Below are positions 37,059 to 45,490 of a DNA stretch of 64,000 nt, piece by piece. A program made the translations under genes and the position numbers. The stretch is taken from contig JAESPQ010000052.1 in NCBI GenBank assembly GCA_016765535.1, forward strand, positions 26,110 to 90,109. The letters are read 5' to 3'. Each line of letters starts with the position of its first letter. Position 1 is the first letter of the stretch. This stretch comes from Alteromonadaceae bacterium. GTDB taxonomy: Bacteria > Pseudomonadota > Gammaproteobacteria > Enterobacterales > Alteromonadaceae. The notes under the pieces are model-generated. The model ran no database searches. It saw only the letters and a program-made list of their open reading frames with translations, and was not told where the DNA came from.

Positions 37059-38518
37059 AAAAGACCCTTAATGCTCTCTAGAATATTTTTACTTTCTTCA
37101 TCAAGGTTTATGATTTCAGCTATAATCACAGTTGGATCACGTAATGGCATTTCCTCTTCAACATTAGGATTTTTAACGCTTAAATCAAATGAGGCATCCA
37201 GACTGTCAACTTTAACAGCCCAAGATTTACCTGAATCAGCAAATGATTTTTGCAGCTCAACGAACTCTTTTAGATCTTTATCATTAAGCGGAGTAGTTTT
37301 ACCCATTTTGCGACCTGGATCTAATTCATAAAACCAAGTGTTTTGAGTAGATGAACCTTTTTCAAAAAATAAAACTACCGTTTTAACACCTGCACCAATG
37401 AATGTACCAGCAGGACAGTCAAGTACTGTATGTAAATTACAGTTTTCTAATAACTCTTTACGCAAGGCAACAGCAGCTTTTTCCGTATTAGATAAAAAAG
37501 TATTTTTGATAACAATAGCAGCACGGCCACCCGGTTTAAGTGATTTAATAAAGTGCTGTAAGAATAGAAAAGCCGTTTCACCTGTTTTGATGGTAAAGTT
37601 TTGCTGTATTTCTTTACGCTCCTTTCCTCCGAACGGTGGATTTGCAAGAATAATGCTATATTTATCAGATGGTTGCATGTCTGACAAATCTTGAGCTAAC
37701 GTATTGGTGTGAATTACGTTAGGTGCTTCAATACCGTGTAAGATCATATTCATGATTGCAATTACATAAGCGAGGGACTTTTTCTCTTTCGCGTAAAAAG
37801 TATCTTCTTGTAATATTTTCAGTTCATTAGGTGATACTGGCTTTTTATCTGCACCACCTTTCCGCAAATAATCAAAGGCTTCACACAAGAAGCCAGCAGA
37901 GCCTGCTGCTCCGTCATAGATAGTTTCACCTATCTTTGGCTGTATAACGTCGATCATGGCTCGTATGAGTGGTCGTGGGGTATAGTACTCACCACCATTA
38001 CGGCCAGCGTTACCCATATTCTTAATTTTTGATTCATAAAGATGAGAAAGTTCATGCTTTTCAGTTTGTGAACGAAAACTTAGTTCATCCACTTTTTCTA
38101 GACAATCTCTCAGTGAATAACCACTTTGGATCTTGTTTTTTATCTCACCAAAAATTTCACCAATTTTGTATTCAATGGTGTTTGGGCTTTCAGCTCTTTG
38201 CTTGAACCCTTTTAAATACGGGAATAATTCGGTATCGACATAATCCATTAAGTCATCACCCGTTAGGGCATTGTTGTGATCAAACTCGCCTTTCGCGTCT
38301 TTAGGTGCAGCCCACTTTGTCCAGCGATGTTCTTGGTCGATTATATATTTGTATTCTTTACCTAGAAGCTCAGCGTTAAGTGACTTCTCATGCTCTAGAT
38401 CATCAAGGTATTTTAGGAATAACATCCACGATGTTTGTTCGGTGTAATCTAACTCGCTGCTACAACCAGCATCTTTATGGAGAGTATCGTCGATGTTCTT
38501 AAACGTTTGTTCAAACAT
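37055..38518 (-). CDS. hsdM: Type I restriction-modification DNA methyltransferase subunit M
   Basis: 487 aa N6-adenine methyltransferase. The N-terminal HsdM_N helical domain (TEQTSWMLFLKYLDDLEHEK) is followed by the SAM site YDGAAGSAGFLCEA and the catalytic motif NPPFGGKE (NPPF). Gene order M-S-R with tight spacing makes one operon. Modifies host DNA and, with HsdS and HsdR, forms the restriction complex. Confidence 0.94.
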   Translation of the reverse strand: MFEQTFKNIDDTLHKDAGCSSELDYTEQTSWMLFLKYLDDLEHEKSLNAELLGKEYKYIIDQEHRWTKWAAPKDAKGEFDHNNALTGDDLMDYVDTELFPYLKGFKQRAESPNTIEYKIGEIFGEIKNKIQSGYSLRDCLEKVDELSFRSQTEKHELSHLYESKIKNMGNAGRNGGEYYTPRPLIRAMIDVIQPKIGETIYDGAAGSAGFLCEAFDYLRKGGADKKPVSPNELKILQEDTFYAKEKKSLAYVIAIMNMILHGIEAPNVIHTNTLAQDLSDMQPSDKYSIILANPPFGGKERKEIQQNFTIKTGETAFLFLQHFIKSLKPGGRAAIVIKNTFLSNTEKAAVALRKELLENCNLHTVLDCPAGTFIGAGVKTVVLFFEKGSSTQNTWFYELDPGRKMGKTTPLNDKDLKEFVELQKSFADSGKSWAVKVDSLDASFDLSVKNPNVEEEMPLRDPTVIIAEIINLDEESKNILESIKGLL

Positions 38519-38572
38519 TATTATTTAGTCCTTTATAGGCTTTCGCCTATATAAATTATTTCTATTCTTTAT

Positions 38573-39127
38573 TTAGCTGTTTCGTTCTAACGCTTTATTT
38601 AACGTTGGTCTGCTTACATCGAAATGCCGAGCTACTTCGGCTTTTGTCATCTCAGGATCAAGCAACATGGCTTTTGCCTTTTTAACATCATTATTTGTTA
38701 GCTTTTCTTTTCTACCGCCTTTTCGCCCTCTGGCCCTTGCTGACGCTAGTCCGGCCTTTGTTCTTTCACTTATAAGTTGACGTTCAAATTGTGCTACAGA
38801 AGCGATTATGTGGAATGCAAGCACTCCAACTGCGGAAGTGGTATCGATACTTTCATTAAGAGAAATGAAATGCACTCCCTGTGATTTGAATCCATCCAGT
38901 AACTCAATTAGGTCTTTTAAACTGCGACCTAATCGATCTAACCTTTGCACAACAACAATATCATCTTTACGTAATGCATCAAGCATACGCTCTAGTTGTG
39001 GGCGATTCTTTGATTTACCACTGCATTTTTCAATATATAACTTTTCACATTCAGCGGCATTCAACGCATCAAGCTGAGCATCTTCATTTTGTTCTTCCGT
39101 ACTTACTCTGGCGTAGCCTATTTTCAT
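38573..39127 (-). CDS. Serine recombinase (resolvase/invertase family)
   Basis: 184 aa with the standard layout. Catalytic N-terminal domain MKIGYARVSTEEQN (nucleophile Ser in the YARVST motif), ECSGK-like ECxxG seen as EKCSGKSKNRPQLERML, then RLDRLGRS and LISERTKAGLASARARGRKGGR. The C-terminal helix-turn-helix is AEVARHFDVSRPTLNKAL. Length and layout match Tn3-type resolvases. It lies upstream of hsdM on the same strand and next to a cluster of TTTACG motifs that could be its recombination or operator site. Confidence 0.92.
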   Translation of the reverse strand: MKIGYARVSTEEQNEDAQLDALNAAECEKLYIEKCSGKSKNRPQLERMLDALRKDDIVVVQRLDRLGRSLKDLIELLDGFKSQGVHFISLNESIDTTSAVGVLAFHIIASVAQFERQLISERTKAGLASARARGRKGGRKEKLTNNDVKKAKAMLLDPEMTKAEVARHFDVSRPTLNKALERNS

Positions 39128-39135
39128 TTTAATAC

Positions 39136-39259
39136 CGTAAAGAAAAGGGTGCGGATATTTACGTAGATTACTTTACGGGTTGTTTTACGGATTAACAAGG
39201 GAAATCGAGTGAAATTTTGTAATAGTGATAGCGTAAATTATACGGTCGTTTGATTTACG
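39136..39259. promoter_or_regulatory. Cluster of six TTTACG/CGTAAA motifs upstream of the serine recombinase
   Basis: CGTAAA at 39136 and 39232; TTTACG at 39158, 39172, 39184 and 39254, all within 124 bases. Opposite orientations form several dyads (for example GTAGATTACTTTACGGG). The extent and paired sites resemble a resolvase res region that also contains the recombinase promoter. Function is inferred from position. Confidence 0.5.
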
Positions 39260-39369
39260 CCACTTGAATAAAGTTGGGTGTATATAATACTATTTAAAGC
39301 ATGGCTCGATATCTACTACAGCCATGAAGGATATTTCCTCCTTGTTATAAAACTAATATTAATATCTAT

Positions 39370-39603
39370 TTACTTATGACGTGTAAGTACGATCTTTTCA
39401 CCGTAAACAGATACAGAATAGTTACCATTACCAAACGCCTTGTTACAGAAGTTTCTAATATAATTAGCCTCTGTCTGTTCCATGCTTTGTTTTGTTATTG
39501 ATATTAATGCTCCTTGAACCTCTACTGTCTCACCAACACGTATAGAGTGAAAAGCAGACCAATCGTTCCTATTCCCCTTCTTCTTTGCCTTAACTATTCT
39601 CAC
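39370..39603 (-). CDS. Small hypothetical basic protein
   Basis: 77 aa (MRIVKAKKKGNRNDWSAFHSIRVGETVEVQG...), probably a small mixed alpha/beta fold. GAGGATTCAATTGTG precedes the ATG, a plausible ribosome binding site. No family recognised. Separated from the serine recombinase by about 240 bases and transcribed in the same direction; the XRE gene lies upstream. Confidence 0.5.
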   Translation of the reverse strand: MRIVKAKKKGNRNDWSAFHSIRVGETVEVQGALISITKQSMEQTEANYIRNFCNKAFGNGNYSVSVYGEKIVLTRHK

Positions 39604-39683
39604 AATTGAATCCTCAATAAATTAAACAAATTTATGTAAAGTAATGCGTCATATTTATATGGTTACTGATTTAGAAAAGGTTC

Positions 39684-39941
39684 TTAATTAGTAAATCCTT
39701 TCTTAGAAAGTATCGCTAGTCCCTCTATGGGATCTACATTCAAAGCCTCACAATATTGTACGTATTCGTAAACATTTAATTTTCGTTGGGCTGTTTCAAT
39801 CTTACTAATAAATTGGAACGGCTCATCAATTATTAATGCGAGTTGACGCACAGTGAGACCTTGATTTTGTCTTTCTGTCTTAAGCCAATTTATTAGTTCT
39901 TGGTATTTTTCTGTGTTTATTGATTTTATCATTGTCCCCAT
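39684..39941 (-). CDS. XRE-family helix-turn-helix regulator
   Basis: 85 aa, one Cro/CI-type domain: LKTERQNQGLTVRQLALIIDEPFQFISKIETAQRKLNVYEYVQYCEAL. The gene is divergent from the hypothetical cluster that starts at 40040, with about 100 bases between. It is therefore likely to control itself and that cluster. The start could also be the second ATG (MIKSIN). Confidence 0.85.
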   Translation of the reverse strand: MGTMIKSINTEKYQELINWLKTERQNQGLTVRQLALIIDEPFQFISKIETAQRKLNVYEYVQYCEALNVDPIEGLAILSKKGFTN

Positions 39942-40039
39942 TCTAGCGACATGCTACATTGTCACCAAAATAGGGACAAAATATAATAGATGAAGTATAT
40001 ATTTTATAGTTAAATAAATACGGTGGATAGAGGTAAAAT

Positions 40040-40387
40040 ATGGAAAGAATTTATTTAGATGATGCAGTTTTGATATCTGTATTAGACAGCATAAGTGGTG
40101 AAAAACAATGTAATGCTAAATTTCTTGCAGGCAAAGTTATTCATGACAAAATGAATCGATTTCGGGTTGGAAAATCACTAATAACAGTAGAGCTTGAATT
40201 ATGTGGCGAAGATGTTTTTTTAACTAAAGACGGAGATTTATTTGAAACTGATAATTCTCCTTGCATTACGGAAGTATCATGCGCTGAATTTTTGCTAATG
40301 AGAATAAACTCTTTCAAATTAACTCAAATTTTGGCTATGCGCCAAAATACAAACAAAGCAAAGCTGATTTCTGCTTTTGATGATTAG
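40040..40387 (+). CDS. Hypothetical protein, first of a paralogous pair
   Basis: 115 aa. AGAGGTAAAAT precedes the start. The sequence ERIYLDDAVLISVLDS...KFLAGKVIHD...LTKDGDLFETDN...CAEFLLMRINSFKLTQILAMRQ parallels the next gene along its whole length. It looks like a small beta-rich domain followed by a helix. No known family recognised. First gene of a plus-strand run opposite the XRE regulator. Confidence 0.65.
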   Translation: MERIYLDDAVLISVLDSISGEKQCNAKFLAGKVIHDKMNRFRVGKSLITVELELCGEDVFLTKDGDLFETDNSPCITEVSCAEFLLMRINSFKLTQILAMRQNTNKAKLISAFDD

Positions 40388-40395
40388 CATGCATT

Positions 40396-40734
40396 ATGAA
40401 AACATTTTTAAAAGACGCAGCAATTGTATCAATTTTTGATTTTCAAAAAGATGAAAAAAAATTACTAGGCAGGATTATTTTTGGCATAGTTATCAAAGAT
40501 GAAACAAAAAGGTATTTACCTGAATTTCGAGTTATTACTTCAACAATTAAATCACAAAAAAACTTTGAATTTATTACAAAAAGTGGAAACTGTTATGTGA
40601 TCAATGATGCACCTGGTCAATTAGATATAACGTTTGTTGAATTTGTCGTCATGCGACATCGCTTATCTTCACCATCTGAAATTTTAGAAATGCGACAAAC
40701 ATTAAAATTAACTGATGATCGCACTATACATTGA
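40396..40734 (+). CDS. Hypothetical protein, second of a paralogous pair
   Basis: 112 aa. Aligns with the previous gene: LKDAAIVSIFDF / IIFGIVIKDET / FITKSGNCYVINDAPG / FVEFVVMRHRLSSPSEILEMRQ. Tandem gene duplication followed by divergence explains the pair. It starts 8 bases after the first gene and overlaps the start of the third. Function unknown. Confidence 0.65.
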   Translation: MKTFLKDAAIVSIFDFQKDEKKLLGRIIFGIVIKDETKRYLPEFRVITSTIKSQKNFEFITKSGNCYVINDAPGQLDITFVEFVVMRHRLSSPSEILEMRQTLKLTDDRTIH

Positions 40735-41153
40735 GTGATGATGAAATGAAAATTAATAATCAAAAAGCGCAAATAACTTCAATAGATCATCTCAATAAAA
40801 GTTTTGAAGTCAAAAAGTTCGAATTTCAATTAGATTTTACATTAACTTTAAATAGTGAGAATGATGCTGATGTACTGCCGATGCCAAGTGGAAAACTTGG
40901 AAATTATCTAGAGGTTGGCGATCTTATTGAATTCAAAATGAAACAACAAAGTTATGAAATGTTTAATTTGAGTTGTGAATTTTTAAGGCTTTCGAAATTT
41001 AAACGCGATCTGATTTCAGTATTAAGACGATTAGATAATGATAATCATCCTTTGAAACGATGTGTTTTGTTGAATGAAAAAGGTTTTGTTTTGCTTTCAG
41101 CTAAAAAGAACGCTGATAAAGTCCGTTTGATAACTGAAACTACACGAAATTAA
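40731..41153 (+). CDS. Hypothetical protein, third gene of the unknown cluster
   Basis: 135-140 aa. The track start is TTG overlapping the upstream stop; an ATG at 40746 (MKINNQKAQ) is equally possible and neither has a strong ribosome binding site. Mixed beta-strand-like pattern (FEFQLDFTLTL, YLEVGDLIEFKMK) and a basic C-terminus. No family recognised. Likely cotranscribed with its neighbours. Confidence 0.6.
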   Translation: MSDDEMKINNQKAQITSIDHLNKSFEVKKFEFQLDFTLTLNSENDADVLPMPSGKLGNYLEVGDLIEFKMKQQSYEMFNLSCEFLRLSKFKRDLISVLRRLDNDNHPLKRCVLLNEKGFVLLSAKKNADKVRLITETTRN

Positions 41154-41164
41154 TTGGAATAATC

Positions 41165-41769
41165 ATGAAAAACTTTGAAGACAAAGTAGTTAAAGTTATT
41201 TCTAAACTTGCATGTGATGCCTGTGGTGAACAAGCACACCAGAAGATTATGAATTTCATGAGTTTATTAGTATCAACCACAAGTGCGGCTACGGCTCAAT
41301 CCATGGTGACGGTAACCAATTCAACATCGATTTATGTCAGGAATGTTTTGCTGACATGTGTGGGAGTAGTTTAACCATTAGCATGCAAGATGATGTTAAT
41401 CCTATGTTTGTTAATATTTTAGAGAACCCAATCGACACTAATACAGATGCAATAGTTAGAAAAAGGATTCCTGAAAATAATAAGTCAAAGTTTAAACATA
41501 ATAGTGATTCACGAATTGATGTAAAAGATGTTTTGTTAGCAAATAAAATAATAAATAAAGATGAGTTAGCTGTTGCGTTAAAACGTCTCGACAAACTTTG
41601 GGATGCTGAGCATCTTTCATCAGTCAGAAGTGAGCTTTATCAGCTAGTTGACTTGATTTTTTCTTTCGAAGGCAAAAGTTGGGATTCATATATTAACGAA
41701 GTAGATGTTGCATCTGGTGACTTCATGGTGGAGCGTGAAGATATTATTGAACAAGAAGGTGAAGCGTAA
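41165..41769 (+). pseudogene. Cys-rich (zinc-binding) hypothetical protein interrupted by a -1 frameshift
   Basis: The track shows two ORFs (41165-41374 and 41356-41769) that are one gene. The first frame begins MKNFEDKVVKVISKLACDACGEQAH. At about 41238-41242 (CACACCAGAAG) one base seems missing. Reading on in the other frame gives EDYEFHEFISINHKCGYGSIHGDGNQFNIDLCQECFADMCGSSLTIS and continues to 41769. The repaired protein would be about 201 aa with CxxC...CxxC pairs typical of a small zinc-binding domain. Either a real frameshift or a sequencing error. Confidence 0.75.
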
Positions 41770-42326
41770 GCGATCAATTTAGGGCGTATTCCATCTCAGC
41801 CTAAACCCTCTAAAGTAATGCCATTATTTACTCATCGAGAAAAGCAATGGCAAATATCAATAGAACACCTGAGCAATTGCAACAAATCTTCAAGCAGCAT
41901 GCACAATAAGAATATTTGCAAGGTTCAAGGTCTTTTTAGCAACAAAACACTCATAAAATTTACCTTTGCTAAAGGCAGTTTAGAGCCTTGAGTTCAAATG
42001 GTGAATGCAACGCTATCCTTATTGCAATACAAACTCAAACATAATGCTCAGTCACAGATAGATAAGGAAATGACTTGTCATTGTAAAGCGAACCTTAGCA
42101 CTAACTTTTTTGTTATATATTTTCTAATGAACTTATTGTGTCGTGTTACGGTGAAGTCATAGTAATAGGCCGAAAACAACCTGATTTACACCTAATTTAT
42201 TGATATTACTGGTGGTAGTGATAAGCTCTGTTTTGGATATTACTGATAACTCTACATGATAGATTGTTATATGGATAATTACACCCAGCGACTACCGTAA
42301 CACTTTAATCTGATATTTAGGTAATT
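41770..42326. other. 557-base intergenic region in the island
   Basis: No convincing gene. The longest plus-strand frame is 57 codons (41818-41991, MPLFTHREKQW...), without a ribosome binding site or recognisable domain. The sequence otherwise looks like decayed coding DNA and AT-rich spacer preceding the GNAT gene promoter. Confidence 0.4.
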
Positions 42327-42761
42327 ATGAATAATTCTATAGCACGACAAATAGCTGGGCTTTTAAACGCTGAAAATCAACTTGTGGTTGGTTATACGGA
42401 AGAGAAGGTGCTATCTGCATCGGATAATTATGTTTATGAAGCAGTTGATGGTGTAATTAAAGCATTCATCGAGTGTAAAAAAGTACAGTGGTATCAATAC
42501 GAAGTATGCCACTTAACGGTAGCACCAGATTTTAGAGGGCAAGGGTTAGGTGAAGTCGTAATAAATAAAGCTTTATCTTATGCTGCATCTTTGGGTGCTA
42601 GGATTGTTCAATGTACTATTCGTGATGATAACGGAGCAAGTAAAGGACTTTTTGCTAAGTGTAGCTTTGCACAAACCTCTACCTTTTATTATCCAAATAG
42701 CGGTAATAATGTCGGTGTTTGGCAAAAGGTGGTTAGTGTAGCCACCTATCAAGCAAATTAA
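42327..42761 (+). CDS. GNAT family N-acetyltransferase
   Basis: 144 aa. The acetyl-CoA motif is VCHLTVAPDFRGQGLGEVVINKALSYA, with RGQGLG the Q/RxxGxG/A loop; DDNGASKGLFAKCSFAQTSTFYY is the C-terminal part. TTAGGTAATT precedes the ATG. Substrate unknown. It is a stand-alone cargo gene followed by 109 bases before the nuclease pair. Confidence 0.85.
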   Translation: MNNSIARQIAGLLNAENQLVVGYTEEKVLSASDNYVYEAVDGVIKAFIECKKVQWYQYEVCHLTVAPDFRGQGLGEVVINKALSYAASLGARIVQCTIRDDNGASKGLFAKCSFAQTSTFYYPNSGNNVGVWQKVVSVATYQAN

Positions 42762-42854
42762 TCAGGACTTAATGCAGCAGGCTGTTTCGCCTTGCTCAAG
42801 TTTAACCTATGATATTTAGCCCATCATTTGGGCGTTGTGAAGGAAAATCTAAAT

Positions 42855-42878
42855 ATGGAAATTTCTGCTAATGGATAA
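42855..42878 (+). CDS. Seven-codon leader ORF overlapping the start of the 420-aa gene
   Basis: ATG GAA ATT TCT GCT AAT GGA TAA overlaps the downstream ATG at 42871 in another frame. AAGGAAAATC lies about 5-12 bases upstream of the leader ATG, while the 420-aa gene has no ribosome binding site of its own. This suggests translational coupling through a short leader peptide. Confidence 0.4.
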   Translation: MEISANG

Positions 42879-44133
42879 AAAAGTAAAAGGTGCTTGGTTA
42901 ATTCACCATACTAATAAATTACAAAATATAACCAATCAAGGAAGCTATCAAAATACTTTTGTTGCAGGTAAAGCTGGGATTCTCTTGTCAGCAATTTCAG
43001 AAACAAATCAAAGTGTCCTTACAAATGAAAAGTTACATGTACTAGCTAATGCATCAAATATAAATACTGCTTTTGAACTTCCCAAGCTAATTGATGTTTT
43101 AAAAGATCAGGAATTGGTTGATGTAACTAACTCAGGTATTGGTGTTCTTGGTGTGACAACATCTTCCGCTCTCCAGCATACATCCAATATTTTCGAATCT
43201 CTTGAGCCAGAAAACTTAGAAGTTGCAGCTATTGAACTAGCTGAGATAGCTTCAATTAAGCCTGTTAGCAGTTCAGAGATATCAGAAAAATTATCTGATG
43301 AACATAAAATGGATAAAAATGAAGTAACCCAGTTATTTCATGATTCTGAAAATATAGGTTTTGTAGATGCCGAATATATTAGCAAAAATGAGAAGTTGCT
43401 ATTTAATGGTAACCTCTTTCGTCGTGATTCGGCAGTTAAAACGAAAGCAGTTTTAGATTCCCTTACTGTTGCAGAACAGGCTTCATTAACTGAGTTAACC
43501 CAACGATTGAAGAAAAATGCTTGTGTAGCATATTCTGATGCGCTTCGCATACTAGGAGATAATCTTTTTAAAAAAGTAAACTCCATCGGTTTTTTTGATA
43601 TAAATGTGGTTAGTAATAGTCAAGAAGAAGTTGGATTCTTAACGCTACCGTCAGCATTTTCAAAATATAGTAACTCTATGGTTGAAGATGCATTTGATTT
43701 GGCCAAGGCATTTGTCGCTTCATTAACTTATGGGATGACTAAAAGCACATATGCTCGTGGTCAAATTAGCATGATTGATCGACTATTAGCGGCCCTGATT
43801 GATGGTCGAGAAGTCGGCCCTGTAAGTGCGATTGGTCAAGATTACAAAATGCTTGAACTGAAAGGTGTAGTATCCATCAGGCACGGAGAAAAAGGTGGGC
43901 GAACCGGGCCATTAATGAGATTGTTAAAAAAGGAAGTTGGTGAACTTGCACTTCAAGCAATCAGGGAAGGAGATGTTAGTGAGCAATCTATTCAATCTTT
44001 ACCCGGTGCCGCTATCACTAAATTTAGAGGGCCAGAGGCTAATCGAGAGATAATTCGACGCGAACAAATACAAAAAAGTCCATTTGAAACCAATGATATG
44101 ATTAGTGCGTTAAGAACAGGAGGCCGATTCTAA
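42871..44133 (+). CDS. Hypothetical protein, first gene of a two-gene unit with a PD-(D/E)XK nuclease
   Basis: 420 aa, mostly helical by eye, with repeated winged-helix-like stretches (ASNINTAFELPKLIDVLKDQELVDVTNSGIGVLGVT; SSSEISEKLSDEHKMDKNEVTQLFHDSENIGFV). A conserved-looking C-terminal half contains TYGMTKSTYARGQISMIDRLLAALIDGREVGPVSAIGQDYKMLELKGVVSIR. I recognise no named family. Its stop overlaps the start of the 349-aa gene (TAATGG), so the two are coupled. A DNA- or nucleoprotein-sensing partner for the nuclease is a reasonable guess. Confidence 0.7.
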   Translation: MDKKVKGAWLIHHTNKLQNITNQGSYQNTFVAGKAGILLSAISETNQSVLTNEKLHVLANASNINTAFELPKLIDVLKDQELVDVTNSGIGVLGVTTSSALQHTSNIFESLEPENLEVAAIELAEIASIKPVSSSEISEKLSDEHKMDKNEVTQLFHDSENIGFVDAEYISKNEKLLFNGNLFRRDSAVKTKAVLDSLTVAEQASLTELTQRLKKNACVAYSDALRILGDNLFKKVNSIGFFDINVVSNSQEEVGFLTLPSAFSKYSNSMVEDAFDLAKAFVASLTYGMTKSTYARGQISMIDRLLAALIDGREVGPVSAIGQDYKMLELKGVVSIRHGEKGGRTGPLMRLLKKEVGELALQAIREGDVSEQSIQSLPGAAITKFRGPEANREIIRREQIQKSPFETNDMISALRTGGRF

Positions 44134-45182
44134 TGGTAAAAAAACTATCCAAGGGCTTTGAAATGGAAGAGCAACTTAGAAACTACTTTATTCAATCCGG
44201 CTATTTCGTTGTTCGTGGAGTACCGTTTGTATATGAAGGTTTTGATGTTACTGACATCGATTTATGGTTATATAGCCGAGAGTCCTCACTCACTAGAAAT
44301 ATAACGATTGTAGATATAAAAAATAAAAAAACACCTCAAACAATTGAGAGAATTTTTTGGGCAAAAGGATTGGCCAAAGCAGTTAGTGCCAATAATGTTA
44401 TCGTAGCTACGACTGATAGAAGAAAAGAAGTTAAGAAGTTTGGTTTAGATTTAGATGTATTAGTTTTAGATGGGGTATTTCTTTCAAAGCTAGCAAAATC
44501 TGAAGGTTTTTTAGCGCAAAGATTGTCTGATGAGGAATTCTTTGATGAGATTGATAGCTATTCTTTAGGTAAAATTGATGGGGATTGGAAAGGACAAATT
44601 GTTAAGTGCAAGAGTTTGTTAGCAAAAGAGATTGATTTTGATGCATGTAATCAGTGGCTTGATTCTTCTAGATTTTTTGCAGAGCAAATATTGACCAAAC
44701 CTAGTCAGCTTAATGTTGCCCTTAGGTGCTTTTACTATTCACTGATGTTATTTTCAATTGGCGTTGATTACATACTTAAAGAATTATCGTTTTTGGAGCC
44801 TGAAGAAAGAGTTAGCAAGCTTGTCGAAGGGTTCACTTATGGCGCTAAAGGCTTCGAGGGAATAACTAAAATGCTATCGCTTTCTTTGTCTTTAGTAGAA
44901 CAGTTTGCGCCAGAGGGAAAAGCACTTTCATCTCAAGTTCGCACAAAAGTCATGTCCGATTTTGAATCACTGCCAACCAATATTATTGGAGAATATTTTG
45001 CAAAAGCCGATGTTGGAAAAACTATTTTCACTTCAGCTAAAGAACTTGAAAGCTTGGCAATGAACCGTTCGTTTAGAAACCATTCAGATTCTTCTTTTGA
45101 GTTACGAGGTCTCATTGGTTGTCTTCTAGATTGCTGGGAAATTAATCGAAAGGAATTTAGAACGGCCATAGATGCCTCATAA
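44133..45182 (+). CDS. PD-(D/E)XK nuclease-like protein, second gene of the unit
   Basis: 349 aa. The first 120 residues have the restriction-endonuclease-like core: E12 in GFEMEEQLRNYF, VRGVPFVYEGFDVTDIDLW with D43, IVDIKNKK with D61xK63, and Q69, followed by IFWAKGLAKAVSANNVIVATTD. This is the E-D-(D/E)xK-Q pattern of Mrr/Holliday-resolvase-type enzymes. The remaining 220 residues are helical and unassigned. The tight coupling to the 420-aa gene and the defence-island setting suggest a two-component anti-phage or anti-plasmid system. The nuclease fold is motif-based. Confidence 0.7.
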   Translation: MVKKLSKGFEMEEQLRNYFIQSGYFVVRGVPFVYEGFDVTDIDLWLYSRESSLTRNITIVDIKNKKTPQTIERIFWAKGLAKAVSANNVIVATTDRRKEVKKFGLDLDVLVLDGVFLSKLAKSEGFLAQRLSDEEFFDEIDSYSLGKIDGDWKGQIVKCKSLLAKEIDFDACNQWLDSSRFFAEQILTKPSQLNVALRCFYYSLMLFSIGVDYILKELSFLEPEERVSKLVEGFTYGAKGFEGITKMLSLSLSLVEQFAPEGKALSSQVRTKVMSDFESLPTNIIGEYFAKADVGKTIFTSAKELESLAMNRSFRNHSDSSFELRGLIGCLLDCWEINRKEFRTAIDAS

Positions 45183-45367
45183 CAATTGACCTAAAAGGAG
45201 AAGTTACAGTTTTCTCGCGCTCCGAGCATTAGTGTTAATTTGCACCCAAAAGTGATCTACTTGATGTCATGTTTTGCATCGAAATTTGATCCTGTTTAAA
45301 GTGATTAATGACATTAGAATTAGCGTTTTCAAGCTCATCTAGTGGATCATATATTGGTGCAATTTAA
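45183..45367. other. Intergenic, no gene seen
   Basis: 185 bases after the nuclease gene. No hairpin followed by a T run and no ORF with a start signal was seen. It may be decayed coding sequence leading into the zinc-ribbon remnant. Confidence 0.35.
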
Positions 45368-45490
45368 CATGTCTGTCCAAAATGTGGTTATGGGCTTGTA
45401 AAACTGCTTGCAAAAAATGGTCGAAATGCAGGTTCTGAATTTTTAGCTTGTAGTAATTTTCCGAAATGCCGCTTTGCTAAAAGTAAATAA
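45368..45490 (+). pseudogene. Remnant of a topoisomerase-type zinc-ribbon domain
   Basis: An open frame without a start encodes HVCPKCGYGLVKLLAKNGRNAGSEFLACSNFPKCRFAKSK followed by TAA. CPKCG...F.ACSNFPKCRF is the zf-C4_Topoisom motif that ends many NERD or Mrr-type restriction proteins and topoisomerase I. A stop codon directly precedes it, so only the C-terminal end of a former gene survives. Confidence 0.65.

Noticed and set aside
39370-39941. 77-aa gene plus XRE gene as a toxin-antitoxin pair
   Set aside because: The spacing (about 80 bases) and the lack of a toxin-like motif in the 77-aa protein do not support it; the XRE protein more likely controls the divergent cluster.
41818-41991. 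57-codon ORF in the gene-free stretch of the island
   Set aside because: No start signal or domain; composition looks like decayed sequence.
42762-42870. Possible integron attC site between the GNAT gene and the 420-aa gene (GCCCATCATTTGGGCGTTG hairpin)
   Set aside because: The end does not match the GTTRRRY core and there is no paired RYYYAAC core or neighbouring cassette array.
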